Assembly (NCBI GenBank): GCA_016212685.1
Contig: JACREW010000115.1
Location: 1 to 11,114, forward strand
Direction of reading: 5' to 3'
Source: Nitrospirota bacterium
Lineage (GTDB): Bacteria > Nitrospirota > Thermodesulfovibrionia > Thermodesulfovibrionales > Dissulfurispiraceae
Length of the DNA: 11,114 nucleotides
Shown here: positions 1 to 5,815 of the stretch, piece by piece
Numbering within the stretch: the stretch's first letter is position 1
How the letters are laid out: the number at the start of each line of letters is the position of its first letter
Notes under the pieces: model-generated
What the model was told of the DNA's origin: nothing
The model's input: only the letters and a program-made list of their open reading frames with translations
Databases searched by the model: none
Translations under genes and position numbers: made by a program

Positions 1-130
1 CTTCAGCGATCCGGGCTGCGAAGCCCGACGGCAGGGCCAGAGTTGCCGCCATTGCGCTGCAGAACTTCATAAAGTCCCTTCGTGATACTCCCCGTTTAGA
101 AAGCTTGTCAAAGAGGCTGTCTTCTTTCAT
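1..130 (-). CDS. [NiFe]-hydrogenase small subunit, N-terminal part (runs off the left edge)
   Basis: Only the first 43 codons are present. They encode a short polar N-terminus followed by a twin-arginine signal: SRRDFMKF at residues 16-23, then the hydrophobic run CSAMAATLALP. This is the typical leader of periplasm-facing uptake [NiFe]-hydrogenase small subunits (HyaA/HupS/HynB type). In that family the small subunit carries the Fe-S clusters that pass electrons from the nickel-iron site of the large subunit, and the folded heterodimer is exported by Tat. The ATG at 128-130 is preceded by a G-rich stretch (135-140) that can serve as a Shine-Dalgarno. The neighbour upstream is hypF, a maturation factor for this enzyme class, which supports the call. 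The Fe-S cysteines lie outside the window, so the subgroup cannot be fixed. Confidence 0.85.
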   Translation of the reverse strand, partial: MKEDSLFDKLSKRGVSRRDFMKFCSAMAATLALPSGFAARIAE

Positions 131-162
131 AAATACCCCCCATTAAGATTCTGATATGCATA

Positions 163-191
163 AGATTAAGACAAAACAGTTAGATTGTCAA
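163..191 (-). promoter_or_regulatory. Sigma70-like promoter for the hydrogenase small-subunit gene
   Basis: Read on the minus strand, a perfect -35 TTGACA (186-191) is followed after 17 bp by TAATCT (163-168), a 3/6 match to the -10 consensus. It lies in the gap between the hypF stop and the hydrogenase start and would give a leader of about 25 nt. The A/T-rich stretch just upstream (about 192-222) could act as an UP element. The hydrogenase could therefore be transcribed independently of hypF. Confidence 0.55.
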
Positions 192-221
192 TATTTTTTT
201 TTAGAGGTATAAAAAAATATT
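190..221. other. AT-only inverted repeat after hypF
   Basis: AATATTTTTTT (190-200) and AAAAAAATATT (211-221) form a perfect 11-bp inverted repeat around a 10-nt loop. It starts 6 nt past the hypF stop. It contains no G-C pair, so a hairpin would be weak. It may mark the hypF transcript end, or simply supply an A/T-rich UP element for the adjoining promoter, which it partly overlaps. Confidence 0.35.
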
Positions 222-226
222 ATAAG

Positions 227-2662
227 CTAAGAAACGCCTGCTTGCTTCTTCAGTCTTTCCCTTGCTATATATGCCTGTCCGAGCGATATTCCGGCGTCAT
301 TGCAAGGGACTTTTTCGTTGGTATAGACATCAAATCCGAGATATGATAACCTGCTTAAAACCCCTTCGAGAAGATAATTATTCTGAAAAACGCCGCCGCT
401 GAGTGCGACGGTTTTAATCCCGCATATTGCGCTTATACGCTTAACGGCTTCCGTTATCGCATTTACTATAGTATTATGGAAGCGGACGGCGATCATGCCT
501 TTGTCTTCATCTCGTTTCACATCTTCGATGAGATGTAAAATCATTTTCGAGAAATCCACAATCATCGGCTCGCCTTCCAAAATTTCAAAAGTATACATCT
601 CTTTAAAAATCCCCTCTCGCCCCCCTTTGCTAAAGGGGGGTAAGGGGGGATTACTTGAAATCATGTTTTCCAACGTTATCGCGGCCTCGCCCTCGAATGT
701 GTTTTTGTCGCATATGCCTGCAATGGCCGATACCGCGTCAAAAAGCCTGCCGGCTCCGGACGAGAGTGGAGAAAACTGCCTCTTGCCGAGAATCTTCATG
801 ATGTTTTCAATCTTGTCCCTGCCGTATTTCTCTACAAATCCGATGAAATCGAGATAGTCAAGAATAAGTTTAGCAATCCCCCTTTGCCCCCCTTTACTAA
901 AGGGGGGTATGGGGGGATTACTTGAAACAGCATCCGCCAAATAGCTTATCGCAGTTCTCCAGCACTCCCGTACGGCTCTGGCGCTGCCGGGCAGCGGAAC
1001 ATATTTAAAATGGGCAGCCCTCACAAAACCGTTAATGTCGCATACGAGAAATTCACTGCCCCATATGTTTCCGTCCGTGCCGTATCCGGTGCCGTCAAAA
1101 GCAACCCCGATAACCTTTTCTTTAATGCCGTGTTCGGCCATTACAGAAGCGATGTGGGCGTAATGATGCTGAATACCGTAACCGTGAACCGCGAACCGTG
1201 AACCGTGATTTAATGCCCACCGCGTGGATAGATAGTTGGGATGGAGGTCGTAAGCAACGGCAACGGGATTTGCCCTGTAAACCTGCTTCAGATTATTAAG
1301 GCTTTCTTCAAAGAACCGGAGGGTTTCGATGTTTTCCATATCTCCTATGTGCTGGCTTATTACCGCATAATCGCCTCTGGTGACAGTAAATGTATTTTTA
1401 ATATCCGCTCCGCAGCCCAGCACGTCAGGACCGTCATCCGTCAACCTGATAGGCTCCGGCACATAGCCGCGGGCGCGGCGGATGAAGCCTCTTGCCTTAA
1501 TTACAGAATCATCGACCCTCATAAAAATATCCCTGTTATGCAGAAGAAAGGCGTCCACAAATGAGAGCTTCGATATCGCCTCTTCATTATCAATGACTAT
1601 CGGCTCTTCCGAGAGATTACCGCTCGTCATAACAAGGGCAGAGAAATGAGCAAATCCCCCCACTCCCCCCTTTACTAAAGGGGGGGAAGGGGGGATTATA
1701 TTTTCAGTTAAGGGATGATGAAACAAAAGATAATGCAGCGGCGCATACGGCAACATGAAGCCTAAATACTTATTGCTCGGAGCAATCTCATCAGTAAGCC
1801 TATCGCCTTTCTTTTTTAGAAGCACAATCGGCCTCCGCATGTCCTTGAGCAGCGATTCTTCAGTGGGCGAGACATCGCAGAATTTTTTCACTGTTTCGAC
1901 ATCCGGGGCCATAAGGCCAAACGGTTTATTACTCCGTCTCTTATGCTCCCTCAATCTCTTGACGGCCTTTTCATTTTCAGCATCGCAGCAGAGATGGAAA
2001 CCGCCAATGCCTTTAACGGCGACTATCGCGCCCTGTTTTAATAACTCTATCGCCGCCTCTATTGGCTTTGCTGTTTCGCCGATTTGAAATTTGAAATTTG
2101 AAATTTGAGATTCAAGTTGCGGCCCGCACTCAAAGCACGCATTGGGCTGAGCGTGGAATCTCCGGTTTGACGGGTCGTTATATTCCGCAAGGCATTGCGG
2201 GCACATATTAAAAACGGACATTGTCGTGTTCGGCCTGTCATAAGGGACTTTTTTTGTAATCGAATATCTCGGCCCGCAATTGGTGCAGTTAATGAACGGA
2301 TAAAGATAACGCCTGTCGGAAGGGTCAAGTATTTCCCCCAAACAGTCGCCGCATATGGCTATGTCCGGCGATATAAGGGTAAAACTTCCCTTGTCGAGGC
2401 TCTCGATTATCGAAAAACCTTCATAGCCCTTTGCAGGCATCTCGTGAGTTTCGATGCTGTCTATTTTCGCGAGAGGAGGGCATTGGGTTTGGATAAATCC
2501 GAGAAATTCGTCAAGGCGCTCGCCTTCGGCCTTGATAATCACGCCGCCGGACGTATTCGTTACATAACCGTTAATGTCTAAACTTTTTGCAAGATTGTAG
2601 ATAAAAGGCCTGAAACCAACGCCCTGAACAATGCCTTTGATCGTTATATGAAGGCGCTTCAT
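227..2662 (-). CDS. hypF: Carbamoyltransferase HypF, [NiFe]-hydrogenase maturation protein (repeat-enlarged)
   Basis: HypF activates carbamoyl phosphate with ATP and transfers the carbamoyl group to the C-terminal cysteine of HypE, the first step towards the CN ligands of the [NiFe] site. All domains are visible in order: acylphosphatase-like (about 5-90, GIVQGVGFRPF with R18 and N36); two zinc-finger pairs (C104/C107 with C126/C129, C154/C157 with C176/C179); a YrdC/Sua5-like nucleotide domain (about 196-390, KGIGGFHLCCDA, MTSGNLSEEP); and a Kae1-like carbamoyltransferase domain (about 415-800, QHHYAHIAS, FDGTGYGTDG, ALSGGVFQN, CNDAGISLGQA). At 811 aa it is about 60 longer than usual. The surplus matches repeat-derived segments at about 185-194, 322-337, 486-496, 582-596 and 671-685, all in loops or linkers, so the gene should be functional. 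No clear Shine-Dalgarno precedes the ATG. Confidence 0.96.
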   Translation of the reverse strand: MKRLHITIKGIVQGVGFRPFIYNLAKSLDINGYVTNTSGGVIIKAEGERLDEFLGFIQTQCPPLAKIDSIETHEMPAKGYEGFSIIESLDKGSFTLISPDIAICGDCLGEILDPSDRRYLYPFINCTNCGPRYSITKKVPYDRPNTTMSVFNMCPQCLAEYNDPSNRRFHAQPNACFECGPQLESQISNFKFQIGETAKPIEAAIELLKQGAIVAVKGIGGFHLCCDAENEKAVKRLREHKRRSNKPFGLMAPDVETVKKFCDVSPTEESLLKDMRRPIVLLKKKGDRLTDEIAPSNKYLGFMLPYAPLHYLLFHHPLTENIIPPSPPLVKGGVGGFAHFSALVMTSGNLSEEPIVIDNEEAISKLSFVDAFLLHNRDIFMRVDDSVIKARGFIRRARGYVPEPIRLTDDGPDVLGCGADIKNTFTVTRGDYAVISQHIGDMENIETLRFFEESLNNLKQVYRANPVAVAYDLHPNYLSTRWALNHGSRFAVHGYGIQHHYAHIASVMAEHGIKEKVIGVAFDGTGYGTDGNIWGSEFLVCDINGFVRAAHFKYVPLPGSARAVRECWRTAISYLADAVSSNPPIPPFSKGGQRGIAKLILDYLDFIGFVEKYGRDKIENIMKILGKRQFSPLSSGAGRLFDAVSAIAGICDKNTFEGEAAITLENMISSNPPLPPFSKGGREGIFKEMYTFEILEGEPMIVDFSKMILHLIEDVKRDEDKGMIAVRFHNTIVNAITEAVKRISAICGIKTVALSGGVFQNNYLLEGVLSRLSYLGFDVYTNEKVPCNDAGISLGQAYIARERLKKQAGVS
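608..652 (-). repeat. 45-bp G/C-rich palindromic repeat, copy 1, inside hypF
   Basis: The element has outer arms AATCCCC / GGGGATT and inner arms CCCCCCTTT / AAAGGGGGG around a 3-nt centre. It is exactly 45 bp (15 codons) and encodes NPPLPPFSKGGREGI at HypF residues 671-685. It lies in a loop between the conserved carbamoyltransferase blocks. On the coding strand it is preceded by TTTCAAGT, as is copy 2. Confidence 0.85.
875..919 (-). repeat. 45-bp G/C-rich palindromic repeat, copy 2, inside hypF
   Basis: It has the same architecture, length and orientation as the copy at 608-652. It encodes NPPIPPFSKGGQRGI at HypF residues 582-596, in the same reading phase as that copy. It shares the 8-bp flank TTTCAAGT on the coding strand, which makes the common segment 53 bp long. 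Confidence 0.85.
1181..1208. repeat. Four-unit heptamer array (ACCGTGA) inside hypF
   Basis: Four consecutive 7-bp units read ACCGTGA, ACCGCGA, ACCGTGA, ACCGTGA (28 bp), with a decayed partial unit just before them. In HypF this encodes about HGSRFAVHGYG (residues 486-496), directly before the conserved QHHYAH block. It has the same unit length and copy number as the array at 2083-2110 but an unrelated sequence. Confidence 0.8.
1653..1697 (-). repeat. 45-bp G/C-rich palindromic repeat, copy 3, inside hypF in a different phase
   Basis: This is the same 45-bp palindrome in the same orientation as the other two copies. Here the reading frame is shifted by one base, so it is translated as IPPSPPLVKGGVGG (about residues 323-336) instead of NPPLPPFSKGG. 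The TTTCAAGT flank is absent. It sits in the loop between the LHYLLF and ALVMTSGN motifs of the YrdC-like domain. Confidence 0.85.
2083..2110. repeat. Four-unit heptamer array (TTTGAAA) inside hypF
   Basis: Three exact TTTGAAA units and a fourth TTTGAGA (28 bp) encode QISNFKFQI-type sequence (HypF residues about 186-194). They lie between the second zinc-finger pair and the YrdC-like domain. Heptamers read in triplets give a 7-residue period, which explains the peptide. Confidence 0.85.
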
Positions 2663-2751
2663 GAAAACTACGGTATCATATTAAGAAAAAATTTGCTAAT
2701 CTTCGAACATGGTGATTGCTTTCACAAGATTTTTCCTTTGAAAAATTTATC

Positions 2752-2786
2752 GGGGAAAAAGGGGACACGGTTCTCTTTAATTTCCC
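2752..2786. repeat. REP-like or transposase-associated remnant in the hypF upstream gap
   Basis: The segment begins GGGGAAAAAGGGGACACGG and ends with TTTCCC, so its ends can pair (GGGAAA/TTTCCC). The AGAGAACCG...TCCCC core, read on the minus strand, resembles from memory the dispersed sequences found beside REP-associated tyrosine transposases. No transposase is present here. A separate 7-bp stem (ATTTTTC/GAAAAAT, 2729-2746) lies just to its left. The rest of 2663-2856 shows no convincing gene or strong promoter. Confidence 0.35.
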
Positions 2787-2856
2787 TATCCCAAACCCTA
2801 ATCAATCCTTAATAGCCAGTGTAATTTTAAGCTCATTAATAGTAAAATAAAACAGA

Positions 2857-3006
2857 ATGGCTTATCAGGCAAAGAAAACAGAGCACTCGGGGGCAAAGAA
2901 AGGCTGCGGCGCTTACTGGGGACGAAAGGTCAACGCGAAAAAACAAAGCAATCGCAAGCGCCGTGAAACGGATAAAACATTTACGAAATCAATGAGAGGG
3001 GTATAA
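2857..3006 (+). CDS. Small, highly basic 49-aa protein of unknown function
   Basis: This short gene starts at the ATG at 2857, with an in-frame TAA only three codons upstream, so no longer version is possible. The product begins MAYQAKKTEHSGAKKGCG and continues with GAYWGRK. It contains 15 Lys/Arg in 49 residues, including the cluster NRKRR at 32-36, and has no hydrophobic segment. The pattern of a conserved-looking TEHxGAKKGxGxYWGRK core with a basic tail resembles small uncharacterised proteins I have seen in other bacteria, but I cannot assign a family. Only 2 nt separate its stop from hicB, and its end overlaps the hicB Shine-Dalgarno, so it is probably co-transcribed with hicBA. Its own Shine-Dalgarno is not evident. 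Nucleic-acid binding is a guess from charge alone. Confidence 0.7.
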   Translation: MAYQAKKTEHSGAKKGCGAYWGRKVNAKKQSNRKRRETDKTFTKSMRGV

Positions 3007-3008
3007 TT

Positions 3009-3200
3009 ATGGAAACCGCAAAATTTGTATACTGGCAGGACGGTAATATGTGGTTGGGATATCTGGAGGAATATCCTGATTATATGACTCAAGGAGAATC
3101 GTTAGAAGAATTAAAAGAGAATCTCAAAGACATTTATAATGACTTAACCAGTGGCGCTATTCCATGCGTTCGTAAAGTTGCCGAACTCGAAGTAGCATGA
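3009..3200 (+). CDS. hicB: HicB-family antitoxin, short form
   Basis: The 63-residue protein has the HicB/UPF0150 fold signature. A beta-rich start (KFVYWQDGNMWLGYLEEYPDYMTQGES) is followed by the helix LEELKENLKDIYNDL. In this family it binds HicA and masks its RNase site. It appears to be only the partial RNase-H-like domain: no ribbon-helix-helix or HTH DNA-binding domain follows, so it may not autoregulate on its own. A GAGAGG Shine-Dalgarno lies upstream. Its last four bases overlap the hicA start (ATGA type), which supports translational coupling. Antitoxin precedes toxin here, the reverse of the E. coli hicA-hicB order. Confidence 0.85.
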   Translation: METAKFVYWQDGNMWLGYLEEYPDYMTQGESLEELKENLKDIYNDLTSGAIPCVRKVAELEVA

Positions 3201-3379
3201 AGCGCAAAGACCTGATACGGAAATTGGAGGAGATGGATTGCGTTTTTATCAGGCATGGTGGAAATCACGACTGGTATCAGAACCCGAAAACGAAAGTCGC
3301 CCAACCTGTTCCGAGACATAACGAGATAAATGATAATCTCGCAAAGCACATCATAAAGATATTGAGAAATGATTCTTAA
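3197..3379 (+). CDS. hicA: HicA-family toxin, mRNA interferase
   Basis: The 60-residue protein matches the HicA/YcfA family throughout. It has an N-terminal KRKDLIRKLEEMDC helix, the motif RHGGNHDWYQNP with the expected catalytic histidine at position 24, and the C-terminal VPRHNEINDNLAKHIIKIL helix. HicA proteins have a double-stranded-RNA-binding-like fold and cleave mRNA to halt translation until HicB neutralises them. All key residues are present, so the toxin should be active. The stop lies 3 bp from the convergent stop of the DtxR-type gene, with no room for a terminator between them. Confidence 0.9.
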   Translation: MKRKDLIRKLEEMDCVFIRHGGNHDWYQNPKTKVAQPVPRHNEINDNLAKHIIKILRNDS

Positions 3380-3382
3380 AAA

Positions 3383-4033
3383 TCACGCGCCCTTCTTTAC
3401 GAATATCTCCTTTGCGAGTTCGGGATCAATGGCAATGGTCGTCTCGTCCACCTGAAGGACGATAGACGGCCTCTTCTGCACAAGCTTTATCTCTGTTCCG
3501 GGAATAATGCCTATTGAACTCAGACGGCCTATGCCCGAAGCCTCCGAAGGCGTTATGAACAATATCTTGGCGCTCTGGCCCACTTCGAAATCAGAGAGCC
3601 TTACTACCACGGGCTGAACGTCCACCCTGTATTTCTTGCAGCATTCTCCCCTCGGTATCGGCTTATCGTGAGGGCATGTTGTAGGATGCCCCAGAAACGT
3701 GCATACGCTGTCGGTGAGTTCTTCGCTCAGTATATGTTCCATTTTGCACGCGTCTTCCTCGACAGCGTCTTTCGCGAGGTCAAAGACGTCTGTAAACAAG
3801 CGCTCCGCGAGCCTGTGCCTTCGTATAAGCCCCCTTGCGAGATCATGCCCGCGGCCTATCGGCTTTATAATGTCGTTCTCGATTACGGCAAGCCCTTCTT
3901 TAAGCAACACTTCCATCAGCCCGTCCGTGTCCGCATCGTCGGAGTTCAATTTAAAACGCTTTACGTCGGAATGCCCGTCTTCGTTTAATTCCCACAAAAG
4001 CTCCAATGCCTCGTCTATCCGTTCTTTTTCCAT
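3383..4033 (-). CDS. DtxR-family metal-dependent regulator with C-terminal FeoA-like domain
   Basis: The middle of the protein is typical of DtxR/MntR-type metalloregulators: RRHRLAERLFTDVF, EEDACKMEHILSEEL (metal ligands and dimer helix) and the FLGHPTTCPHDKPIPRGECC segment. A FeoA/SH3-like domain follows (about 145-214). The family represses iron or manganese transport genes when metal-loaded. The N-terminal region, where the winged HTH should be, is atypical, with an acidic stretch LNSDDADTDG where the recognition helix is expected. I choose the ATG at 4031-4033 (216 aa) because GAGGTGA lies just upstream. A GTG at 4037-4039 would add two residues but lacks a Shine-Dalgarno. It is the last gene of the housekeeping operon, 8 nt after rnhB (2 nt from the GTG), so it is probably co-transcribed. 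Confidence 0.85.
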   Translation of the reverse strand: MEKERIDEALELLWELNEDGHSDVKRFKLNSDDADTDGLMEVLLKEGLAVIENDIIKPIGRGHDLARGLIRRHRLAERLFTDVFDLAKDAVEEDACKMEHILSEELTDSVCTFLGHPTTCPHDKPIPRGECCKKYRVDVQPVVVRLSDFEVGQSAKILFITPSEASGIGRLSSIGIIPGTEIKLVQKRPSIVLQVDETTIAIDPELAKEIFVKKGA

Positions 4034-4035
4034 GC

Positions 4036-4042
4036 TCACCTC
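4036..4042 (-). promoter_or_regulatory. Shine-Dalgarno that decides the start of the DtxR-type gene
   Basis: GAGGTGA on the minus strand matches seven bases of the anti-Shine-Dalgarno. It overlaps the rnhB stop codon (TAG at 4042-4044) by one base and lies just before the ATG at 4033. This favours that ATG over the GTG at 4039, which falls inside the site, and it suggests coupling to rnhB translation termination. Confidence 0.6.
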
Positions 4043-4653
4043 TAAAAGGGCAGTAGTAAATCCTTCACTTTATGAAACGTCTTCCTGTGAATCGGGCAAG
4101 GCCCGTGTTTTTCTATTTTATCAAGATGCGCTTTAGTTGCATAGCCCTTATGCTTGTCGAATTCATAGGAGGGGTATATGGAGTGATACTTTATCATTAT
4201 CCCGTCCCTAACCACCTTTGCAATGATGGATGCGGCGGCTATCGAGGCGCTCTTCGCGTCGCCTTTAATAATCGGCATCTGTTTTATGGGTATGGATGGA
4301 ATGGTAAGGGCGTCTATAAGGATCATATCCGGCTTGGTTGTCAGGTCAGTCAAGGCATTGTGCATTGCCAGTTTTGTAGCCCTGAGAATGTTCAGCCTGT
4401 CTATCTCTGCCGGATCGATTATGCCGATGCCGATAGACCGGGCGTTAAGCAGTATTGCCCAGAAAAGCTCTTCCCTTTCCTTTCGCGGTATCTTTTTCGA
4501 GTCCCTTACTCCCTCTACCCTGAAATCTTCGGGAAGGATTACCGCGGCGGCTACAACGGGGCCTGCGAGCGGCCCCCGTCCTGCCTCGTCCACTCCGGCT
4601 ACCGAGCCGAACCCGTTCTTTCTTATGGATTCGTCATATTCGTAAGGGTCCAT
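4042..4653 (-). CDS. rnhB: Ribonuclease HII
   Basis: RNase HII cleaves RNA in RNA/DNA hybrids and removes single misincorporated ribonucleotides. The 203-residue protein starts with the signature GVDEAGRGPLAGPVVAAAV. The four metal-binding acids are visible: D22, E23, D114 (LIDAL) and D132 (KGDAKS). The GRG motif, the ASIIAKVVRD helix and the C-terminal YPSYEFDKHKGY...HRKTF segment are also typical. The length is normal for the family. It follows rplS with a 16-bp gap, the usual order in many bacteria. No strong Shine-Dalgarno precedes the ATG, so it may rely on coupling with rplS. Confidence 0.95.
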   Translation of the reverse strand: MDPYEYDESIRKNGFGSVAGVDEAGRGPLAGPVVAAAVILPEDFRVEGVRDSKKIPRKEREELFWAILLNARSIGIGIIDPAEIDRLNILRATKLAMHNALTDLTTKPDMILIDALTIPSIPIKQMPIIKGDAKSASIAAASIIAKVVRDGIMIKYHSIYPSYEFDKHKGYATKAHLDKIEKHGPCPIHRKTFHKVKDLLLPF

Positions 4654-4669
4654 GCGGCACGTTCGTTTT

Positions 4670-5029
4670 TTATGCTTTTACCGCTATTTCTCTTGCCTTC
4701 TCTTTAACCTTTGCTTCCTTGCCCTTCTTGTCTCTAAGATAATAAAGTTTCGCCCTTCTGACGTCGCCCCGCTTTATCACCTCTATCCTGTCTACGGAAG
4801 GCGAATGCACCGGGAATATCCTCTCAACGCCTACGCCGAACGATATTTTTCTCACCATGAAGGTCTCGCGTATACTGCCCCCCTTGCGTGAAATAACAAC
4901 GCCTTCATAGGGCTGGAGCCTTTCCTTGTCTCCCTCCACGACTTTGACGTACACCCTTACGGTATCCCCTATATTAAACTTCGGGACATCCTTCTTATAG
5001 CTCTCTTCTATAGGCTGTATAAGATTCAT
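4670..5029 (-). CDS. rplS: Ribosomal protein bL19
   Basis: bL19 lies at the interface of the 30S and 50S subunits. The 119-residue product shows the family pattern: [29 protein letters not shown], then the [24 protein letters not shown] block and the basic [21 protein letters not shown] tail. The C-terminus is a little longer than the shortest homologues and is Lys/Glu rich. GGAGGAG stands at normal spacing before the ATG. The position after trmD is the standard one. Confidence 0.97.
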   Translation of the reverse strand: MNLIQPIEESYKKDVPKFNIGDTVRVYVKVVEGDKERLQPYEGVVISRKGGSIRETFMVRKISFGVGVERIFPVHSPSVDRIEVIKRGDVRRAKLYYLRDKKGKEAKVKEKAREIAVKA

Positions 5030-5056
5030 CTTTCTCCTCCGGATATTGGATTTTCG

Positions 5057-5815
5057 TTATTTTTCGTTCGAGCAAAGCTCGTTTATTATAGCATTATCTT
5101 CTTCGCTTAATTTTGCTTTTTTAAGAAGATCTGGTCTTCTTTTCAATGTCCTTCTTATCGCTTCCCTTCTCCTCCACTTCGATACCTCACCGTGATTCCC
5201 TGAAAGCAGAACGTCGGGAACCTTCATGCCCTTGAACTCCGGCGGCCTTGTATAGTGAGGATAATCGAGGATCCCCCACGTAAAAGATTCTTCCTTTATC
5301 GACTCCTCATCTCCCAGCACGCCGGGTATAAGCCGGGCAATGCTGTCTATTATAACCAAAGCGGCCAGTTCTCCTCCAGTCAAAACGTAATCGCCTATGG
5401 ATATCTCCTCATCCGCAATGGATTCGCGCACCCTTTCGTCTATGCCTTCATACCTGCCGCAGATGAGAAGCAGACGCCGTTTTTCCGCCGAGAGATACGC
5501 CGACAGCACCTCGGCCTTTTCCTGATTGTACGTAACGCCCTGCGGCGTCAGGAGAACCGTCAACCGCTCTATGCCGTCCGATTTTACGGCGTTCACAGCG
5601 CTGTGTATCGGCTCTATCTTCATGACCATGCCCGATCCGCCGCCGTAAGGATAATCGTCCACGGTTCTGTGCTTGTCGGTCGTAAAGTCCCTCGGGTTGC
5701 GGACATTCACGTCAAGCAATCCTTTTTGAATCGCCCTGTTCAGGATGCTCTCTCCGAGATAGGCGTGAAAGATTTCGGGAAAAATGGTAATTATGTCGAA
5801 TCCAGCGCCCATCAT
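5057..5815 (-). CDS. trmD: tRNA (guanine37-N1)-methyltransferase TrmD
   Basis: TrmD is a SPOUT-class, trefoil-knotted homodimer that uses S-adenosylmethionine to methylate N1 of G37 next to the anticodon, which prevents frameshifting. The 252-residue product has the N-terminal [11 protein letters not shown] strand, the GGGSGMVMK motif, and the knot region [14 protein letters not shown] (116-129) with [30 protein letters not shown] (139-168). The [12 protein letters not shown] and [14 protein letters not shown] segments follow. The position expected to hold the catalytic aspartate carries E176 (KEESF). The start overlaps the rimM stop by 4 bp (ATGA); a second ATG immediately follows the first and could also be used. 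Confidence 0.96.
   Translation of the reverse strand: MMGAGFDIITIFPEIFHAYLGESILNRAIQKGLLDVNVRNPRDFTTDKHRTVDDYPYGGGSGMVMKIEPIHSAVNAVKSDGIERLTVLLTPQGVTYNQEKAEVLSAYLSAEKRRLLLICGRYEGIDERVRESIADEEISIGDYVLTGGELAALVIIDSIARLIPGVLGDEESIKEESFTWGILDYPHYTRPPEFKGMKVPDVLLSGNHGEVSKWRRREAIRRTLKRRPDLLKKAKLSEEDNAIINELCSNEK

Noticed and set aside
608..1697. The G/C-rich hairpins as intrinsic transcription terminators
   Set aside because: They lie within the hypF coding sequence, have no U-tract, and two copies share a coding phase.
1181..2110. Short arrays in hypF as CRISPR repeats
   Set aside because: The units are 7 bp and directly adjacent without spacers; no cas gene is present.
227..2662. hypF as a pseudogene disrupted by repeats
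   Set aside because: The frame is continuous, all zinc-finger cysteines and carbamoyltransferase motifs are intact, and the inserts lie in loops.
2675..2680. TATGAT on the minus strand as the hypF -10 box
   Set aside because: No -35 fits at 16-18 bp upstream, and the leader would be only about 5 nt.
3002..3007. Perfect TATAAT immediately before the hicB ATG as a promoter
   Set aside because: Transcription would start inside hicB, after its start codon; the only -35 candidate (TTTACG, 16-bp spacer) is poor. It is probably the chance end of GTATAATTATG.
4072..4707. Long open frame on the plus strand across rnhB
   Set aside because: It is a shadow of rnhB and rplS in the opposite strand; it has no family signature and no ribosome binding site.
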